A DNA stretch of 17,130 nucleotides from an uncultured Bacteriovorax sp. (GTDB taxonomy: Bacteria; Bdellovibrionota; Bacteriovoracia; Bacteriovoracales; Bacteriovoracaceae), in contig CAMLRB010000061.1 of assembly GCA_946482295.1 (NCBI GenBank), positions 1 through 17,130 of the forward strand, read 5' to 3'. The notes under the pieces were generated by a model. That model saw only the letters and a program-made list of their open reading frames with translations. It had not been told where the DNA came from and made no database searches. Within the stretch, counting starts at the first letter, position 1. Each line of letters opens with the position of its first letter. A program made the translations under genes and the position numbers. Below, piece after piece: positions 1 through 8,196 of the stretch.

Positions 1-810
1 CCAATTAATGTCATAAAACCCAAGAATGCGACAAAACACATCTTAAATATTCCGCGATTACTTATTGATTCTTTGAAAATTTCACGAAGAAGAAAACTTA
101 ACATTAAAAATGATTTGGGTTCTGAGGCCCAAAATGCTCCGGCCTATTTAAAACGAAATTATCATTTTCAAACCGACGGTTATTTTTCTGAGCACTCTGC
201 AATTCTTTATGAACATCAAGTTGAGATACTCTTTTCGGGGACAGCGGCACCGATGAGAAGAATGCTCATTAAGTTGATAAAAGAAAGGTTATCGAACTCA
301 GATCAGAGGCAACCATTAAAAATTCTTGAAATCGGTGCTGGTGTAGGGTCAGCTACATTGGATTTCTCCAAATCATTCACTTTTGATTCGTATACTGTGA
401 CGGATATTTCTGCTCCATATCTGCACGTTGCAAGTAAAAGATTTGATAACCCCCAAATGCTTTTTGTAGAAGCGGCCGGTGAATCACTTCCATTTCCAGA
501 TGAAGAGTTTGACCTTGTTTTCTCAGTTTATCTTTTTCACGAACTGCCAAAGGCCATTAGAGAAAAGGTTTTGTCAGAGTCCTATCGTCTTCTGAAAAAA
601 GAGGGGATACTTGGAATTTGTGATTCTCTCCAAAAAGATGATGTACCCCAAATGAATCGGGTGCTTGAAAATTTTCCTATTGATTACCACGAGCCTTATT
701 ACAAGAGTTACACATTATGGGATGTGGAAGGCTCTCTCAAGGCCGCTCAGTTCAACAACGTTCAGTCATGTTTCAAGTTGCTTTCGAAATATTGGGTTGC
801 CTCTAAGTGA
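1..810 (+). CDS. Class I SAM-dependent methyltransferase (5' end outside window)
   Basis: Probably a small-molecule or unknown-substrate methyltransferase of the Methyltransf_11/25 type. The visible part holds the SAM-binding motif I (ILEIGAGVGSAT, encoded around 320-355), a motif II/III region (AAGESLPFPDEEFDLVFSVY) and the following FHELP segment that ends the SAM-binding strand. The frame is open from base 1, and no in-frame ATG or GTG lies upstream of a TTG at 73. That TTG has no Shine-Dalgarno sequence before it, so I infer that the true start lies outside the window. Starting at the TTG would give 245 residues. About 100 residues precede motif I, so the protein has an N-terminal extension or lid whose role I cannot assign. 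The gene converges on an unrelated minus-strand gene and shows no operon partner here. Substrate unknown. Confidence 0.75.
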   Translation, partial: PINVIKPKNATKHILNIPRLLIDSLKISRRRKLNIKNDLGSEAQNAPAYLKRNYHFQTDGYFSEHSAILYEHQVEILFSGTAAPMRRMLIKLIKERLSNSDQRQPLKILEIGAGVGSATLDFSKSFTFDSYTVTDISAPYLHVASKRFDNPQMLFVEAAGESLPFPDEEFDLVFSVYLFHELPKAIREKVLSESYRLLKKEGILGICDSLQKDDVPQMNRVLENFPIDYHEPYYKSYTLWDVEGSLKAAQFNNVQSCFKLLSKYWVASK

Positions 811-820
811 GTTAAAAATA

Positions 821-878
821 GGTTCCAAGCCAACACACTTTCCTGGTCGCACTGGCTGTTTGAACTCGGATTGGAACC
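821..878. repeat. 8-bp inverted repeat between convergent genes
   Basis: GGTTCCAA at 821-828 is exactly repeated inverted as TTGGAACC at 871-878, with a 42-base spacer. It fills most of the gap between the methyltransferase stop (810) and the convergent gene's stop (896). A T-run follows at about 899-906 on the plus strand, 20 bases past the second arm. That makes it a poor match to a standard intrinsic terminator, so its role is uncertain. Confidence 0.4.
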
Positions 879-895
879 ATCGTTGGTTTATTAAT

Positions 896-2179
896 TCATT
901 TTTTTCCACTCTGTCTCAAAAGCATCTCTTCTGGCATTCCTGGGTACATGATTTTCATTTGCTGGTATCTTTTCTCTGCTTCAGCAGCATTCAGCGATAC
1001 TAAGTACTTTTTTCTTAGTTCATTGTAAGGTGAAAAACCTCCTAATAGCACTACTGAATTGCAATAATACTCGGACAATTTTGGAGCATTGTTTTCATCA
1101 AGCTTGAGGACATCAGAAGAAAGTATGGCATAGCTAAGATTCCAGTCTTTGTTTGTTGCTTCTATCTTTTTTATAAAATCTTTATCTTTTATAAAAATTT
1201 TCTCAACTTTAGTTTTATTGATTACATCAGCAACATAGATGACATATTTTTTTTCTTGAATATCAAAAGAGGTAGCGTGATCAATAAATAGAATGGTCCT
1301 CGCTTTTGATAAATATTCAGTTGTATAGTTCGGTTTTTTACAACTTGGAGATATGGGAAAAATTTTATCTTTTAATAATTCTTCGGGAAAATTTGAACGT
1401 GGAAGCATAAACTGTTGCTTCGAGATAGCGATCTCACATGTGTTAATCATTTCGATTGAATCGTCATTCATTTTCAAAGAATTGATTTGAGAATAAAGTC
1501 TTAGGTCATGTCCCAAAAGTTCTTTCAATAGAGGAGCACACTTAAAATTTTGATTAACTTTATATATTTTGGAATCTAATTGTGCTTTTGCTTCGAAATA
1601 AAGTTGATTATCTTTTAGAAAGAATTTTCCATTAATGTTGGTTTTAAAGATTGTATCAAAAGACATACTTTCATAATTATTATGAGTTGATTGTGTGCAT
1701 TCGCCACATTCATTATAATCGCTAGCTGTTTCAATGCCAAAATTGTTCACCAACTCCTGATAATCGTAATTATTTGCATAAGTCAGTATTGACTGGACAG
1801 TGGGGAGTGGACAGCTGCAATGGCCAGTAGGTGTATACGACTTCCTTTTTTCATCTCTTGCTATGTTTTCTTTTTTATCAAACTCGATGGCTTCCTCGAA
1901 ACTTTCGAATCTCGTATAAATTGTGGAGAGTTTACTTATATTGATACCGGAAAAGCCTGATGAGCGTGATAATTCTAGATCTCGACATCCTGGACGATTT
2001 ACACAATTCACAAATTTGAAAATGGATTTACCATCTTTATGCAAATAAAATCCGGTTCCCATTGATTGGATTTTTTTATTTCCGTTTCCGGATTCTGATT
2101 CTACGCAAGAGCAAGCGGAAGCGAATTCAGTCATCAGAACAAGTATTGAAAAAAAACTAATGAAAGAGGCAGAAATCAT
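896..2179 (-). CDS. Exported Cys-containing protein of unknown function
   Basis: I do not recognise the family. The 427-residue protein begins with a hydrophobic signal sequence (FISFFSILVLMTEFASA) followed directly by CSC. It could therefore be cut by signal peptidase I before the Cys, or be a lipoprotein with an imperfect lipobox (ASAC). The mature part contains several clustered cysteines (CVNRPGC, HCSC, ECGEC, KCAP), which suggests disulfides in the periplasm or at the surface, or metal binding. A Lys/Ile/Asp-rich C-terminal half ends in a short charged tail (MYPGMPEEMLLRQSGKK). AAGGA at 2185-2189 is well placed for the ATG at 2179. The gene looks richer in A+T than the nuo genes, consistent with relaxed selection or transfer. 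It stands alone between a convergent methyltransferase and the tRNA gene. Confidence 0.75.
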   Translation of the reverse strand: MISASFISFFSILVLMTEFASACSCVESESGNGNKKIQSMGTGFYLHKDGKSIFKFVNCVNRPGCRDLELSRSSGFSGINISKLSTIYTRFESFEEAIEFDKKENIARDEKRKSYTPTGHCSCPLPTVQSILTYANNYDYQELVNNFGIETASDYNECGECTQSTHNNYESMSFDTIFKTNINGKFFLKDNQLYFEAKAQLDSKIYKVNQNFKCAPLLKELLGHDLRLYSQINSLKMNDDSIEMINTCEIAISKQQFMLPRSNFPEELLKDKIFPISPSCKKPNYTTEYLSKARTILFIDHATSFDIQEKKYVIYVADVINKTKVEKIFIKDKDFIKKIEATNKDWNLSYAILSSDVLKLDENNAPKLSEYYCNSVVLLGGFSPYNELRKKYLVSLNAAEAEKRYQQMKIMYPGMPEEMLLRQSGKK

Positions 2180-2287
2180 TCGTGTCCTTGGAAAAGAGAA
2201 TGAAGCTTGAAATTAAAGCATAAACTAAAAAATAATAGTTTTGATAAAAATTACATTTCATGGATAATGAAGAAGACATGATCTGTT

Positions 2288-2363
2288 TTTTTCAATTTAA
2301 TTTTGTTCAGTTTCTAGGAGCGTAAGCAGCGACGACGAAGATGAATAAAAATAAATTGAAAAA
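2288..2363. repeat. 12-bp perfect inverted repeat abutting tRNA-Leu
   Basis: TTTTTCAATTTA at 2288-2299 matches the reverse complement of TAAATTGAAAAA at 2352-2363, with a 52-base interior. The right arm ends at the base next to the encoded CCA end of the tRNA. On the minus strand the tRNA transcript would read into this stem, so it may act in termination or 3' processing. The stem is almost all A:T and the loop is long, so it is not a classical terminator. The interior (2300-2351) has no convincing gene. Confidence 0.45.
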
Positions 2364-2452
2364 TGGTGCCCGAGACGAGACTTGAACTCGTACGACCGGT
2401 AAAGGTCGGCAGATTTTAAATCTGCTGTGTCTACCGATTCCACCACCCAGGC
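2364..2452 (-). tRNA. tRNA-Leu (anticodon UAA)
   Basis: On the minus strand the sequence folds as a class II tRNA. The 7-bp acceptor stem is GCCTGGG with CTCGGGC (two G-U type pairs). A D-arm of the leucine type follows (GTGGAATCGGTAGACAC). The anticodon stem is GCAGA/TCTGC around the loop TTTAAAA, giving anticodon TAA. The long variable arm is GACC/GGTC, and the T-arm is ACGAG-TTCAAGT-CTCGT. The discriminator A is followed by an encoded CCA. The long variable arm and anticodon identify a leucine tRNA reading UUA and, by wobble, UUG. It appears to be a single gene, with no other tRNA beside it. Confidence 0.96.
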
Positions 2453-2497
2453 ATGAGTCATTTAAACGATCGGAAGAACTGTGATTTTGAGTAATTT

Positions 2498-3931
2498 ATG
2501 AGCATCTGTCAATTACATTTCCGCGTGAAAAAAATAATCCTCTCACTTCTTTTAGTGTCGGCGACATTTGGATGTGCGACTAAACAGTCAAATGATGTGG
2601 TTGTAGATGAGCGTGTGATTCGACCTTCGTGGTTGAAGCTACCATTAAGATTCGCAGATCGCGACAAAGACGATAATTTTTTAGCGCATCCGTTTTTTGA
2701 TGTCGAGCCTGCTTACTATAAAGAAGATTCAGTTTTTAATATTCGTTTTGTCGTTACGACGCCGGTGGAAAGTCCGTTTCAATATGAGCTCGATTTGTAT
2801 TCAGGAAAGCTTTATCGCTCTCGCGAGTACTGCGCGCAGGATGATGTGTGGGAGTTTTATAAAGGGCATATTGAGAAGCCGAATTTCACTCAGGGGATTG
2901 TTCCGCGCATTTTCGATCAAACAAATTCACCTCAGCGGGTGATTATTCTTTCAGGCAAAGATCAGGTTCAGCCATTTAAGCTTTTGCCGACTCATTATGA
3001 TGAAGCAAGAATTATTGGGTCGATGGTGATGGATACGTGTGAGAGCTTTCCGTGTGATCGCCCGGAAAAGTGGACGCCGACGCAGATTCTTGTGGGGGTC
3101 GTAGCGGCCGATCCAAAGATGGCCCATATTAAATCGTTCATGGATCTCAAAAGTAAAGTTGATTGGAGTTACACCAAGGCGATGCTCACCAATATGTTTG
3201 GAACGTATTCTGTTGGTGGAAAAATTTATCCCGCATATCGAATTACAAAAGAGTTAAACGCCAAAGATACAAAGGCCCACTTTGATAAAAATGCGACGAT
3301 CGTGAATGTAAAAAAGATGGAAGAGTGGAGAATGGATTGTCTTCGGCTTTACGATTCAATGTGGAGCGAAGCACAGAAAATTCGCGCGATGAAAAACGGT
3401 CAATCAGATGCGTTTTTAAAATACTTCAAAGATTTTTACGCGAAAAATTCCCAGAATTTTTATGGTTGTCAAAAGCTCGTGCGTCCAGCAAACATAAATG
3501 AAGATTATCGACGTCTGTGGTTTTTTACCTACATTCAGGCCTTCACGCTCCTTGAGAAAAATGGATTTTTCTATAATTGTCATAACAATGCTTGGGCGTT
3601 TAACCCAAAAGTTGATAGTGAAAAATACTTTAACAACCAAAACAGTGAGCTTGCCCGTTGCCGCTCCAAAGACTTTGAAAAAAGTTTTGATCAAGCAATT
3701 AATGGGATGAGTTTGATGAAAGCGCAGACAAATCGGCATTTTAGATTTGTGGAGTACGACAATGGAAAGGGTGGTTCTCATCAGAAAATTTACGGATGGA
3801 TCCAGGGGAAAACCACCCACCACGCTTGCGTCGGGAAAGCACAAGGGCCTCAATCAGTTTCATTCGATATTTTTCCGCAGGACGTAACGTGGGAATCATT
3901 TAAGGTTGACGGTGATAGAACAGTTCGTTAA
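2498..3931 (+). CDS. Exported, probably lipid-anchored protein of unknown function
   Basis: This is a 477-residue protein with no family that I recognise. A hydrophobic segment (IILSLLLVSATFG) is followed by Cys in the context GCATK, which looks like a lipoprotein signal although the -3 position is Thr rather than Leu. An in-frame GTG at 2525 (VKKIILS...) would give a more standard signal peptide, but it has no Shine-Dalgarno sequence. The ATG at 2498 has a GAG about nine bases upstream, so I keep the ATG. The mature protein is rich in aromatic and charged residues and carries scattered cysteines (REYCAQ, MDTCESFPCD, MDCLRLY, FYGCQK, YNCHNN, ARCRSK, HACVG), suggesting disulfides outside the cytoplasm. 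It lies between the tRNA gene and the nuo promoter, transcribed in the same direction as nuo but separated by a weak hairpin and a promoter. A functional link to complex I is not shown. Confidence 0.75.
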   Translation: MSICQLHFRVKKIILSLLLVSATFGCATKQSNDVVVDERVIRPSWLKLPLRFADRDKDDNFLAHPFFDVEPAYYKEDSVFNIRFVVTTPVESPFQYELDLYSGKLYRSREYCAQDDVWEFYKGHIEKPNFTQGIVPRIFDQTNSPQRVIILSGKDQVQPFKLLPTHYDEARIIGSMVMDTCESFPCDRPEKWTPTQILVGVVAADPKMAHIKSFMDLKSKVDWSYTKAMLTNMFGTYSVGGKIYPAYRITKELNAKDTKAHFDKNATIVNVKKMEEWRMDCLRLYDSMWSEAQKIRAMKNGQSDAFLKYFKDFYAKNSQNFYGCQKLVRPANINEDYRRLWFFTYIQAFTLLEKNGFFYNCHNNAWAFNPKVDSEKYFNNQNSELARCRSKDFEKSFDQAINGMSLMKAQTNRHFRFVEYDNGKGGSHQKIYGWIQGKTTHHACVGKAQGPQSVSFDIFPQDVTWESFKVDGDRTVR

Positions 3932-3951
3932 TTCTCCCTGTCATCTCATCC

Positions 3952-3979
3952 AGTCACAGGCAGTGACTCTATGCTTTTT
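3952..3979 (+). terminator. Weak intrinsic terminator candidate after the exported protein gene
   Basis: AGTCAC (3952-3957), a 5-base loop, and GTGACT (3963-3968) form a 6-bp hairpin. A run of five T starts at 3975. Six bases separate the stem from the T-run, so this is weaker than a textbook terminator. Its position between the stop at 3931 and the nuo promoter fits. Confidence 0.4.
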
Positions 3980-3995
3980 GACGACAAGTTATTGA

Positions 3996-4024
3996 TTTAC
4001 AAAATCTACAGGCTTCCCTAAAAT
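3996..4024 (+). promoter_or_regulatory. Sigma70-like promoter of the nuo operon
   Basis: TTTACA (-35, 3996-4001) and TAAAAT (-10, 4019-4024) are separated by exactly 17 bases; each box matches the consensus at five of six positions. It is the best promoter match in the gap before nuoB and would give a leader of roughly 35-40 bases before the ATG at 4068. Confidence 0.65.
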
Positions 4025-4040
4025 ACCTTCAACGTATGAC

Positions 4041-4057
4041 ATTTAAATTATTTAAAT
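4041..4057. repeat. AT-only palindromic doublet in the nuo leader
   Basis: ATTTAAAT occurs at 4041-4048 and again at 4050-4057, separated by one T. Each copy is its own reverse complement, so the 17 bases are a near-perfect dyad. They lie between the predicted transcription start and the nuoB Shine-Dalgarno (AGGAGA, 4058-4063). This could be an operator or merely AT-rich leader. Confidence 0.4.
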
Positions 4058-4067
4058 AGGAGACTTT

Positions 4068-4655
4068 ATGTCGACTAATAAGAGACTCGTCAGTCCGATT
4101 ACAAAAACTAGCGAAGAAGATTTCGCTCTTGATCGATTGATTGTGACGACAAAAGCTAGTTCATTTTTAGAATGGGCAAAACGTTGGGGACAATCCAACT
4201 CACTCTGGCCGTTTCCTTTCGGAACAGCATGCTGTGCAATTGAATATATGGCCGTAGTAGGCCCGAAGTACGATGCTTCTCGTTTTGGTGCAGAGGTTGT
4301 TCGCTTCTCTCCACGCCAATCGGATCTCATGATCATTGCGGGAACGATTACTGAAAAACAAGCACCAGTCTTAAAAAGAATTTATGAGCAAATGGCCGAT
4401 CCGAAATGGGTTATCGCTATGGGCGCATGTGCATCTTCTGGCGGATTCTATCGTGCTTATCACGTTGTTCAAGGTGTCTCTCGTGACATTCCTGTCGACG
4501 TTTATATTCCAGGTTGTCCTCCAACTCCGGAAGCTGTCCTTCAAGGAATTATGCAAATTCAAGATCGTATTAAAAACGGTGTTTCATCTGCTGCGGAATT
4601 CGATGCTGATGAACTAGCAAACATTGAACCTAAATCGGTTACAGCACATTCATAA
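4068..4655 (+). CDS. nuoB: NADH-quinone oxidoreductase subunit B
   Basis: NuoB carries the last iron-sulfur cluster of complex I (N2, [4Fe-4S]) and, with NuoD, forms the quinone-reduction site at the junction of the peripheral and membrane arms. The 195-residue protein has the hallmark tandem cysteines C55-C56 in the segment [12 protein letters not shown], plus C121 (MGACASSGG) and C150 (PGCPPTP), the four N2 ligands. Length is in the usual range. The start is supported by AGGAGA at 4058-4063, five bases upstream of the ATG. It is the first gene of the operon here; nuoA, which precedes nuoB in most bacteria, is absent and replaced by a promoter. The C-terminal 20 residues or so are poorly conserved. 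Confidence 0.97.
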   Translation: MSTNKRLVSPITKTSEEDFALDRLIVTTKASSFLEWAKRWGQSNSLWPFPFGTACCAIEYMAVVGPKYDASRFGAEVVRFSPRQSDLMIIAGTITEKQAPVLKRIYEQMADPKWVIAMGACASSGGFYRAYHVVQGVSRDIPVDVYIPGCPPTPEAVLQGIMQIQDRIKNGVSSAAEFDADELANIEPKSVTAHS

Positions 4656-4671
4656 ATCAAGGTTAACGATA

Positions 4672-6408
4672 ATGACTGACAAAACAGAAACAACTTTAAA
4701 CACCGTGAATAATTCTATTTCACCAGTGTCTGGTTATTCAGATGAAATGGTGGTGAATTTCGGAACGACTGATTATGTTCACAAGTTCAATCACGTGTTG
4801 TTTGCCACTCCCAAAAACCTCATCCAAGTGATGACGAAATTAAAAAACGAGATGGGCTTTAACATGCTCCTCGATGTGTGTGGCGTAGATAATTTAAAGA
4901 GACCAAAACAAGAATGGATGCACGGAAAAAGATTTGAGTCTGTGTACCACTTACTCAATATGGAAAATCATGAGCGCGTTCGTGTTCGTGTTCCTGTAGA
5001 TGTTGATAGTGGAGAGACAGTCCCTTCAGTAATGGGTTTGTGGAAAGCTGCTGACTGGTTTGAGCGTGAAGCTTGGGACATGTACGGGATTACGTATGAA
5101 GGACGTAAAAAAGAACGTCTTCTTACTCACCACGAATTTGTGGGTCACCCTTTAAGAAAAGATTATGCAGCTGACGCGAATCAGCCGCTTTCAGAATCTC
5201 TTGATATTTATTTTGATCCAGATCCAACGATCACTGCTGAAGAAGCGCTTAAGCGCGAATGGATCAACATTGGGCCTTCTCACCCTGCGACTCACGGAAC
5301 TCTTCGTATTATGGCGGAGATTGAAGGTGAGGTAATTAAGCGCAGTAAACTTGAGATTGGATACCTTCACCGTTGTTTCGAAAAAATGGCTGAGACGCAT
5401 CTCTATAACCAAGTTATTCCTTATACAGACCGTCTGAACTATTGTTCAGCTCCGATGAACAACATCGGCTGGTGTAAAGCAATTGAAGACATGATGGGAA
5501 TTGAAATTCCAGATCGTGCAAAAGCGCTTCGTATGGTTCTCGCTGAACTCTCTCGCGTAATCGATCACCTTGTTTGTATCGGCGCTGGTGCGGTTGACTT
5601 AGGTGCGCTTACATCTTTCTGGTTTTGTTTCGAACAAAGAGAAAGAGTGTACGAGCTCTTTGAGAAACTTTGTGGTGCTCGTTTAACGGTTTCACTTACT
5701 CGTATCGGCGGGATGGCCCAAGAGCTTCCAGTTGGATGGGTAACGGACTGTCTTGAAGTTGTAAAAATCATCGAAAAAAATATCGAAGAAGTTGATCGTC
5801 TCCTTACAAAGAATAAAATTTGGGTTGATAGAACACGTGTTTGTCCAGTAAGTGCAGCAGACGCTATCGCTTGGGGATACACAGGACCATGTCTTCGTGC
5901 TTCAGGTGTGAACTACGATATTCGTAAAGCATCACCGTATTATTTCTATAAAGACGTTGATTTCGAAGTTCCCGTAGGACACACAGGTGATACGTACGAT
6001 CGCTACCTTGTTCGTATGGAAGAGATGAGACAGTCATTAAAAATCGTTAATCAAGTTCTTGCTAACCTTCCAGGTGGGCCAGTTCAATCACTTGATAAAC
6101 GCGTTTGTATTCCTCCTAAAAAAGAAGTTTACACAAACATCGAAGGTTTAATGAACCACTTCATGTTGATCATGAAGGGTGTTCGTCCACCTGTTGGTGA
6201 AATTTATTCAGCGACTGAAGCAGCTAACGGAGAACTAGGTTTCTACGTTATCTCGGATGGCGGACCAAACCCTTACAGAGTTAAAGTTCGTCCACCATGT
6301 TTTGCTATCTATCAGTCATTCAACGAAGTTGTTCATAATAAAATGATTTCGGATGCTGTTGCTGAACTTGGTTCAATGAACATTATCGCAGGAGAACTAG
6401 ACAGATGA
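4672..6408 (+). CDS. nuoCD: NADH-quinone oxidoreductase fused subunit C/D
   Basis: This is a single 578-residue polypeptide joining the NuoC (30-kDa) and NuoD (49-kDa) subunits, as in Escherichia coli. Residues ~10-170 are NuoC-like, with the signature around WFEREAWDMYGI and the FVGHPLRKDY end. Residues from ~198 are NuoD, beginning INIGPSHPATHG. H204/H208 lie in the quinone-site loop and Y251 (IPYTDRLNY) matches the conserved quinone-contacting tyrosine. The protein ends in the family-typical GELDR. The frame is open to an ATG at 4624, but that would overlap nuoB by 32 bases. The ATG at 4672 has CAAGG upstream and lies 16 bases after the nuoB stop, so I chose it. The stop overlaps the nuoE start by 4 bases (ATGA). 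NuoD holds no cofactor itself; it couples N2 reduction of quinone to the membrane arm. Confidence 0.96.
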   Translation: MTDKTETTLNTVNNSISPVSGYSDEMVVNFGTTDYVHKFNHVLFATPKNLIQVMTKLKNEMGFNMLLDVCGVDNLKRPKQEWMHGKRFESVYHLLNMENHERVRVRVPVDVDSGETVPSVMGLWKAADWFEREAWDMYGITYEGRKKERLLTHHEFVGHPLRKDYAADANQPLSESLDIYFDPDPTITAEEALKREWINIGPSHPATHGTLRIMAEIEGEVIKRSKLEIGYLHRCFEKMAETHLYNQVIPYTDRLNYCSAPMNNIGWCKAIEDMMGIEIPDRAKALRMVLAELSRVIDHLVCIGAGAVDLGALTSFWFCFEQRERVYELFEKLCGARLTVSLTRIGGMAQELPVGWVTDCLEVVKIIEKNIEEVDRLLTKNKIWVDRTRVCPVSAADAIAWGYTGPCLRASGVNYDIRKASPYYFYKDVDFEVPVGHTGDTYDRYLVRMEEMRQSLKIVNQVLANLPGGPVQSLDKRVCIPPKKEVYTNIEGLMNHFMLIMKGVRPPVGEIYSATEAANGELGFYVISDGGPNPYRVKVRPPCFAIYQSFNEVVHNKMISDAVAELGSMNIIAGELDR

Positions 6409-6899
6409 GTGCCCAGACATCTAATGAAACGTTTGAATTCACAGCTGAGAATATGGAGAAGTACAAAGAGCTTCTTACTCGTTACGACGATGTTGAATCA
6501 GCTCTTCTTCCGGTTCTTCACCTTGTTCAGGAACAAAACAGATGGCTACCACCCCACGCTGTGGAGTACGTCTCAAAGCTTATGAACATTCCAGAAATCA
6601 AAATCAAAGAAGTTATTTCTTTCTACGATATGTTTTACGATGTTCCAGTAGGAAGAAACGTAGTTCACGTTTGTACAAATATCTCTTGTTCGATGTTTGG
6701 TGGACGTGAAATCTATCAAGGTCTTTTAAAGCACTTTGATACTGACTATCTTACTCCAACTCGCGATGGAAGAATTTCATTACAAAAAATGGAATGTCTT
6801 GGTGCCTGTGAAATGGCCCCTTGTATGCGAGTAAACAATGATTTCGTAGGTCCAGTTGATCTTACGACAGCTATTCAAAAATTAGAGGAGTTGCCATAG
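6405..6899 (+). CDS. nuoE: NADH-quinone oxidoreductase subunit E
   Basis: This 24-kDa-type subunit binds the off-path [2Fe-2S] cluster N1a next to the FMN of NuoF. It has 164 residues, normal for bacterial NuoE. It shows the N-terminal helical region, then the thioredoxin-like domain with C90 and C95 (VCTNISC, C-x4-C) and C131 and C135 (ECLGAC, C-x3-C), the four cluster ligands, followed by CEMAPC. The start codon overlaps the nuoCD stop in an ATGA arrangement, which indicates translational coupling. The ribosome-binding site for nuoF (AGAGGAG, 6884-6890) lies within the end of this gene. Cytoplasmic face of the complex. Confidence 0.96.
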   Translation: MSAQTSNETFEFTAENMEKYKELLTRYDDVESALLPVLHLVQEQNRWLPPHAVEYVSKLMNIPEIKIKEVISFYDMFYDVPVGRNVVHVCTNISCSMFGGREIYQGLLKHFDTDYLTPTRDGRISLQKMECLGACEMAPCMRVNNDFVGPVDLTTAIQKLEELP

Positions 6900-6901
6900 T
6901 C

Positions 6902-8182
6902 ATGGAAAAAGATACTGCCAACTACAAAGATTACACATTACTAAGTTACCATCACATCCCAGGTATTCATAACCTTGAAGTGTTTGAACGTGCCGGTGGA
7001 TACGAAATGATGAAGAAATGCTTCAGCATGGATCCGGAAGCGATTAAAGAAGAAGTGAAAGCTTCTGGTCTACGCGGACGCGGTGGTGCGGGATTCCCAA
7101 CTGGAGTCAAGTGGGGCTTCTTCTCAAAAGATCGTAATGCAAAAAAATACCTTCTTTGTAATGCCGATGAATCAGAACCAGGAACTTTCAAAGATAGATT
7201 CCTTGTTGAAAAAAATCCGCACATCCTTATCGAAGGGATGATTATTTCTGCATGGGCATTAGGAACGCAAAAAGGTTACATCTACATTCGTGGAGAGTTC
7301 TATCACCAAGCGATGATTCTTGAGCGCGCTTTAAAAGAGGCGTATGCCAAAGGTTACCTTGGAAAAAATATCATGGGGAAAGGTTTTGATTTCGATCTTT
7401 ACGTTCACCGTGGGGCCGGCGCTTATATCTGTGGAGAAGAAACAGGAATGATTTCATCTCTCGAAGGAAAAAAAGGTCAGCCAAAACTTAAGCCTCCATT
7501 TCCGGCAATCAAAGGTTACAGAGGACTTCCAACGATGGTTAACAACGTTGAAAGCTTAGCGGCTGTTCCTTGGATTATGCGTTTTGGAGCAACTGAATAC
7601 AAAAAATTCGGAACTGAGAAATCAGCAGGAACAAAACTGTTCTCGATCTCTGGTGACGTTAATAAGCCAGGTGTAATCGAAGTTCCATTGGGAACAACTC
7701 TAAAAGAAATCATCGACGTTCACTGTGGTGGTATGAGAAACGGCAATAAATTAAAAGCGGTTATCCCTGGTGGATCATCAGCTCCAATTTTCAATGCTGA
7801 AGTTTCTGAAAAAGTTAAAATGGACTACGAAGATGTAGCTGCAAACGGATCAATGTTAGGATCTGGAGCTATCGTCGTTCTTGATGAAACACGTAACATG
7901 GGGGACGTTCTCAAGTGGACACTTGAATTCTACCACCATGAATCTTGTGGACAGTGTACTCCATGTCGTGAAGGAACAGGATGGCTTGAAAGCGTTTTCA
8001 AACGCAAAAACACTGGTAAAGCTCAAAAGTCTGATATCGATCTTTTGGATAAAACGGCCGCTTCAATGCGCGGACAAACAATTTGTGCTCTTGCCGATGC
8101 GGCCGCAATGCCGACACAAGGGATGATCAAAGTTTTCCGTGAAGAGCTTGAACAATATATTACAAACACTGCTAAAAAATAA
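6902..8182 (+). CDS. nuoF: NADH-quinone oxidoreductase subunit F (NADH/FMN-binding)
   Basis: NuoF oxidises NADH, passes two electrons to FMN and then singly to the [4Fe-4S] cluster N3. The 426-residue protein has the glycine-rich nucleotide loop GRGGAGFPTG (59-68), the FMN-region segment CNADESEPGTFKDR, the GAGAYICGEET segment, and the N3 motif ESCGQCTPCREG. The ligands are C349, C352, C355 and distant C395 (C-x2-C-x2-C-x39-C). All catalytic motifs are intact. One small difference is that GEET is followed by GMISSLEG, where most homologues I recall have ALLxSLEG. The gene begins two bases after the nuoE stop and has a strong Shine-Dalgarno inside nuoE. Confidence 0.97.
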   Translation: MEKDTANYKDYTLLSYHHIPGIHNLEVFERAGGYEMMKKCFSMDPEAIKEEVKASGLRGRGGAGFPTGVKWGFFSKDRNAKKYLLCNADESEPGTFKDRFLVEKNPHILIEGMIISAWALGTQKGYIYIRGEFYHQAMILERALKEAYAKGYLGKNIMGKGFDFDLYVHRGAGAYICGEETGMISSLEGKKGQPKLKPPFPAIKGYRGLPTMVNNVESLAAVPWIMRFGATEYKKFGTEKSAGTKLFSISGDVNKPGVIEVPLGTTLKEIIDVHCGGMRNGNKLKAVIPGGSSAPIFNAEVSEKVKMDYEDVAANGSMLGSGAIVVLDETRNMGDVLKWTLEFYHHESCGQCTPCREGTGWLESVFKRKNTGKAQKSDIDLLDKTAASMRGQTICALADAAAMPTQGMIKVFREELEQYITNTAKK

Positions 8183-8196
8183 AAACAGAGATAGAT

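Noticed and set aside
821..878. The inverted repeat after the methyltransferase as a possible tRNA remnant
   Set aside because: No anticodon stem or acceptor/T-arm arrangement could be built; only the 8-bp arms are convincing.
665..1003. A 112-codon plus-strand frame across the methyltransferase 3' end
   Set aside because: It overlaps the well-supported methyltransferase and the end of the minus-strand exported gene, and its composition looks non-coding.
2260..2325. A 21-codon reading frame (MDNEEDMICFFQF...) in the gap left of tRNA-Leu
   Set aside because: No Shine-Dalgarno sequence, a stop close upstream in frame, and it overlaps the inverted-repeat arm; too short to support.
3416..3853. 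A 145-codon minus-strand frame inside the exported protein gene
   Set aside because: Antisense shadow: the plus-strand protein has a signal peptide and spans the whole region.
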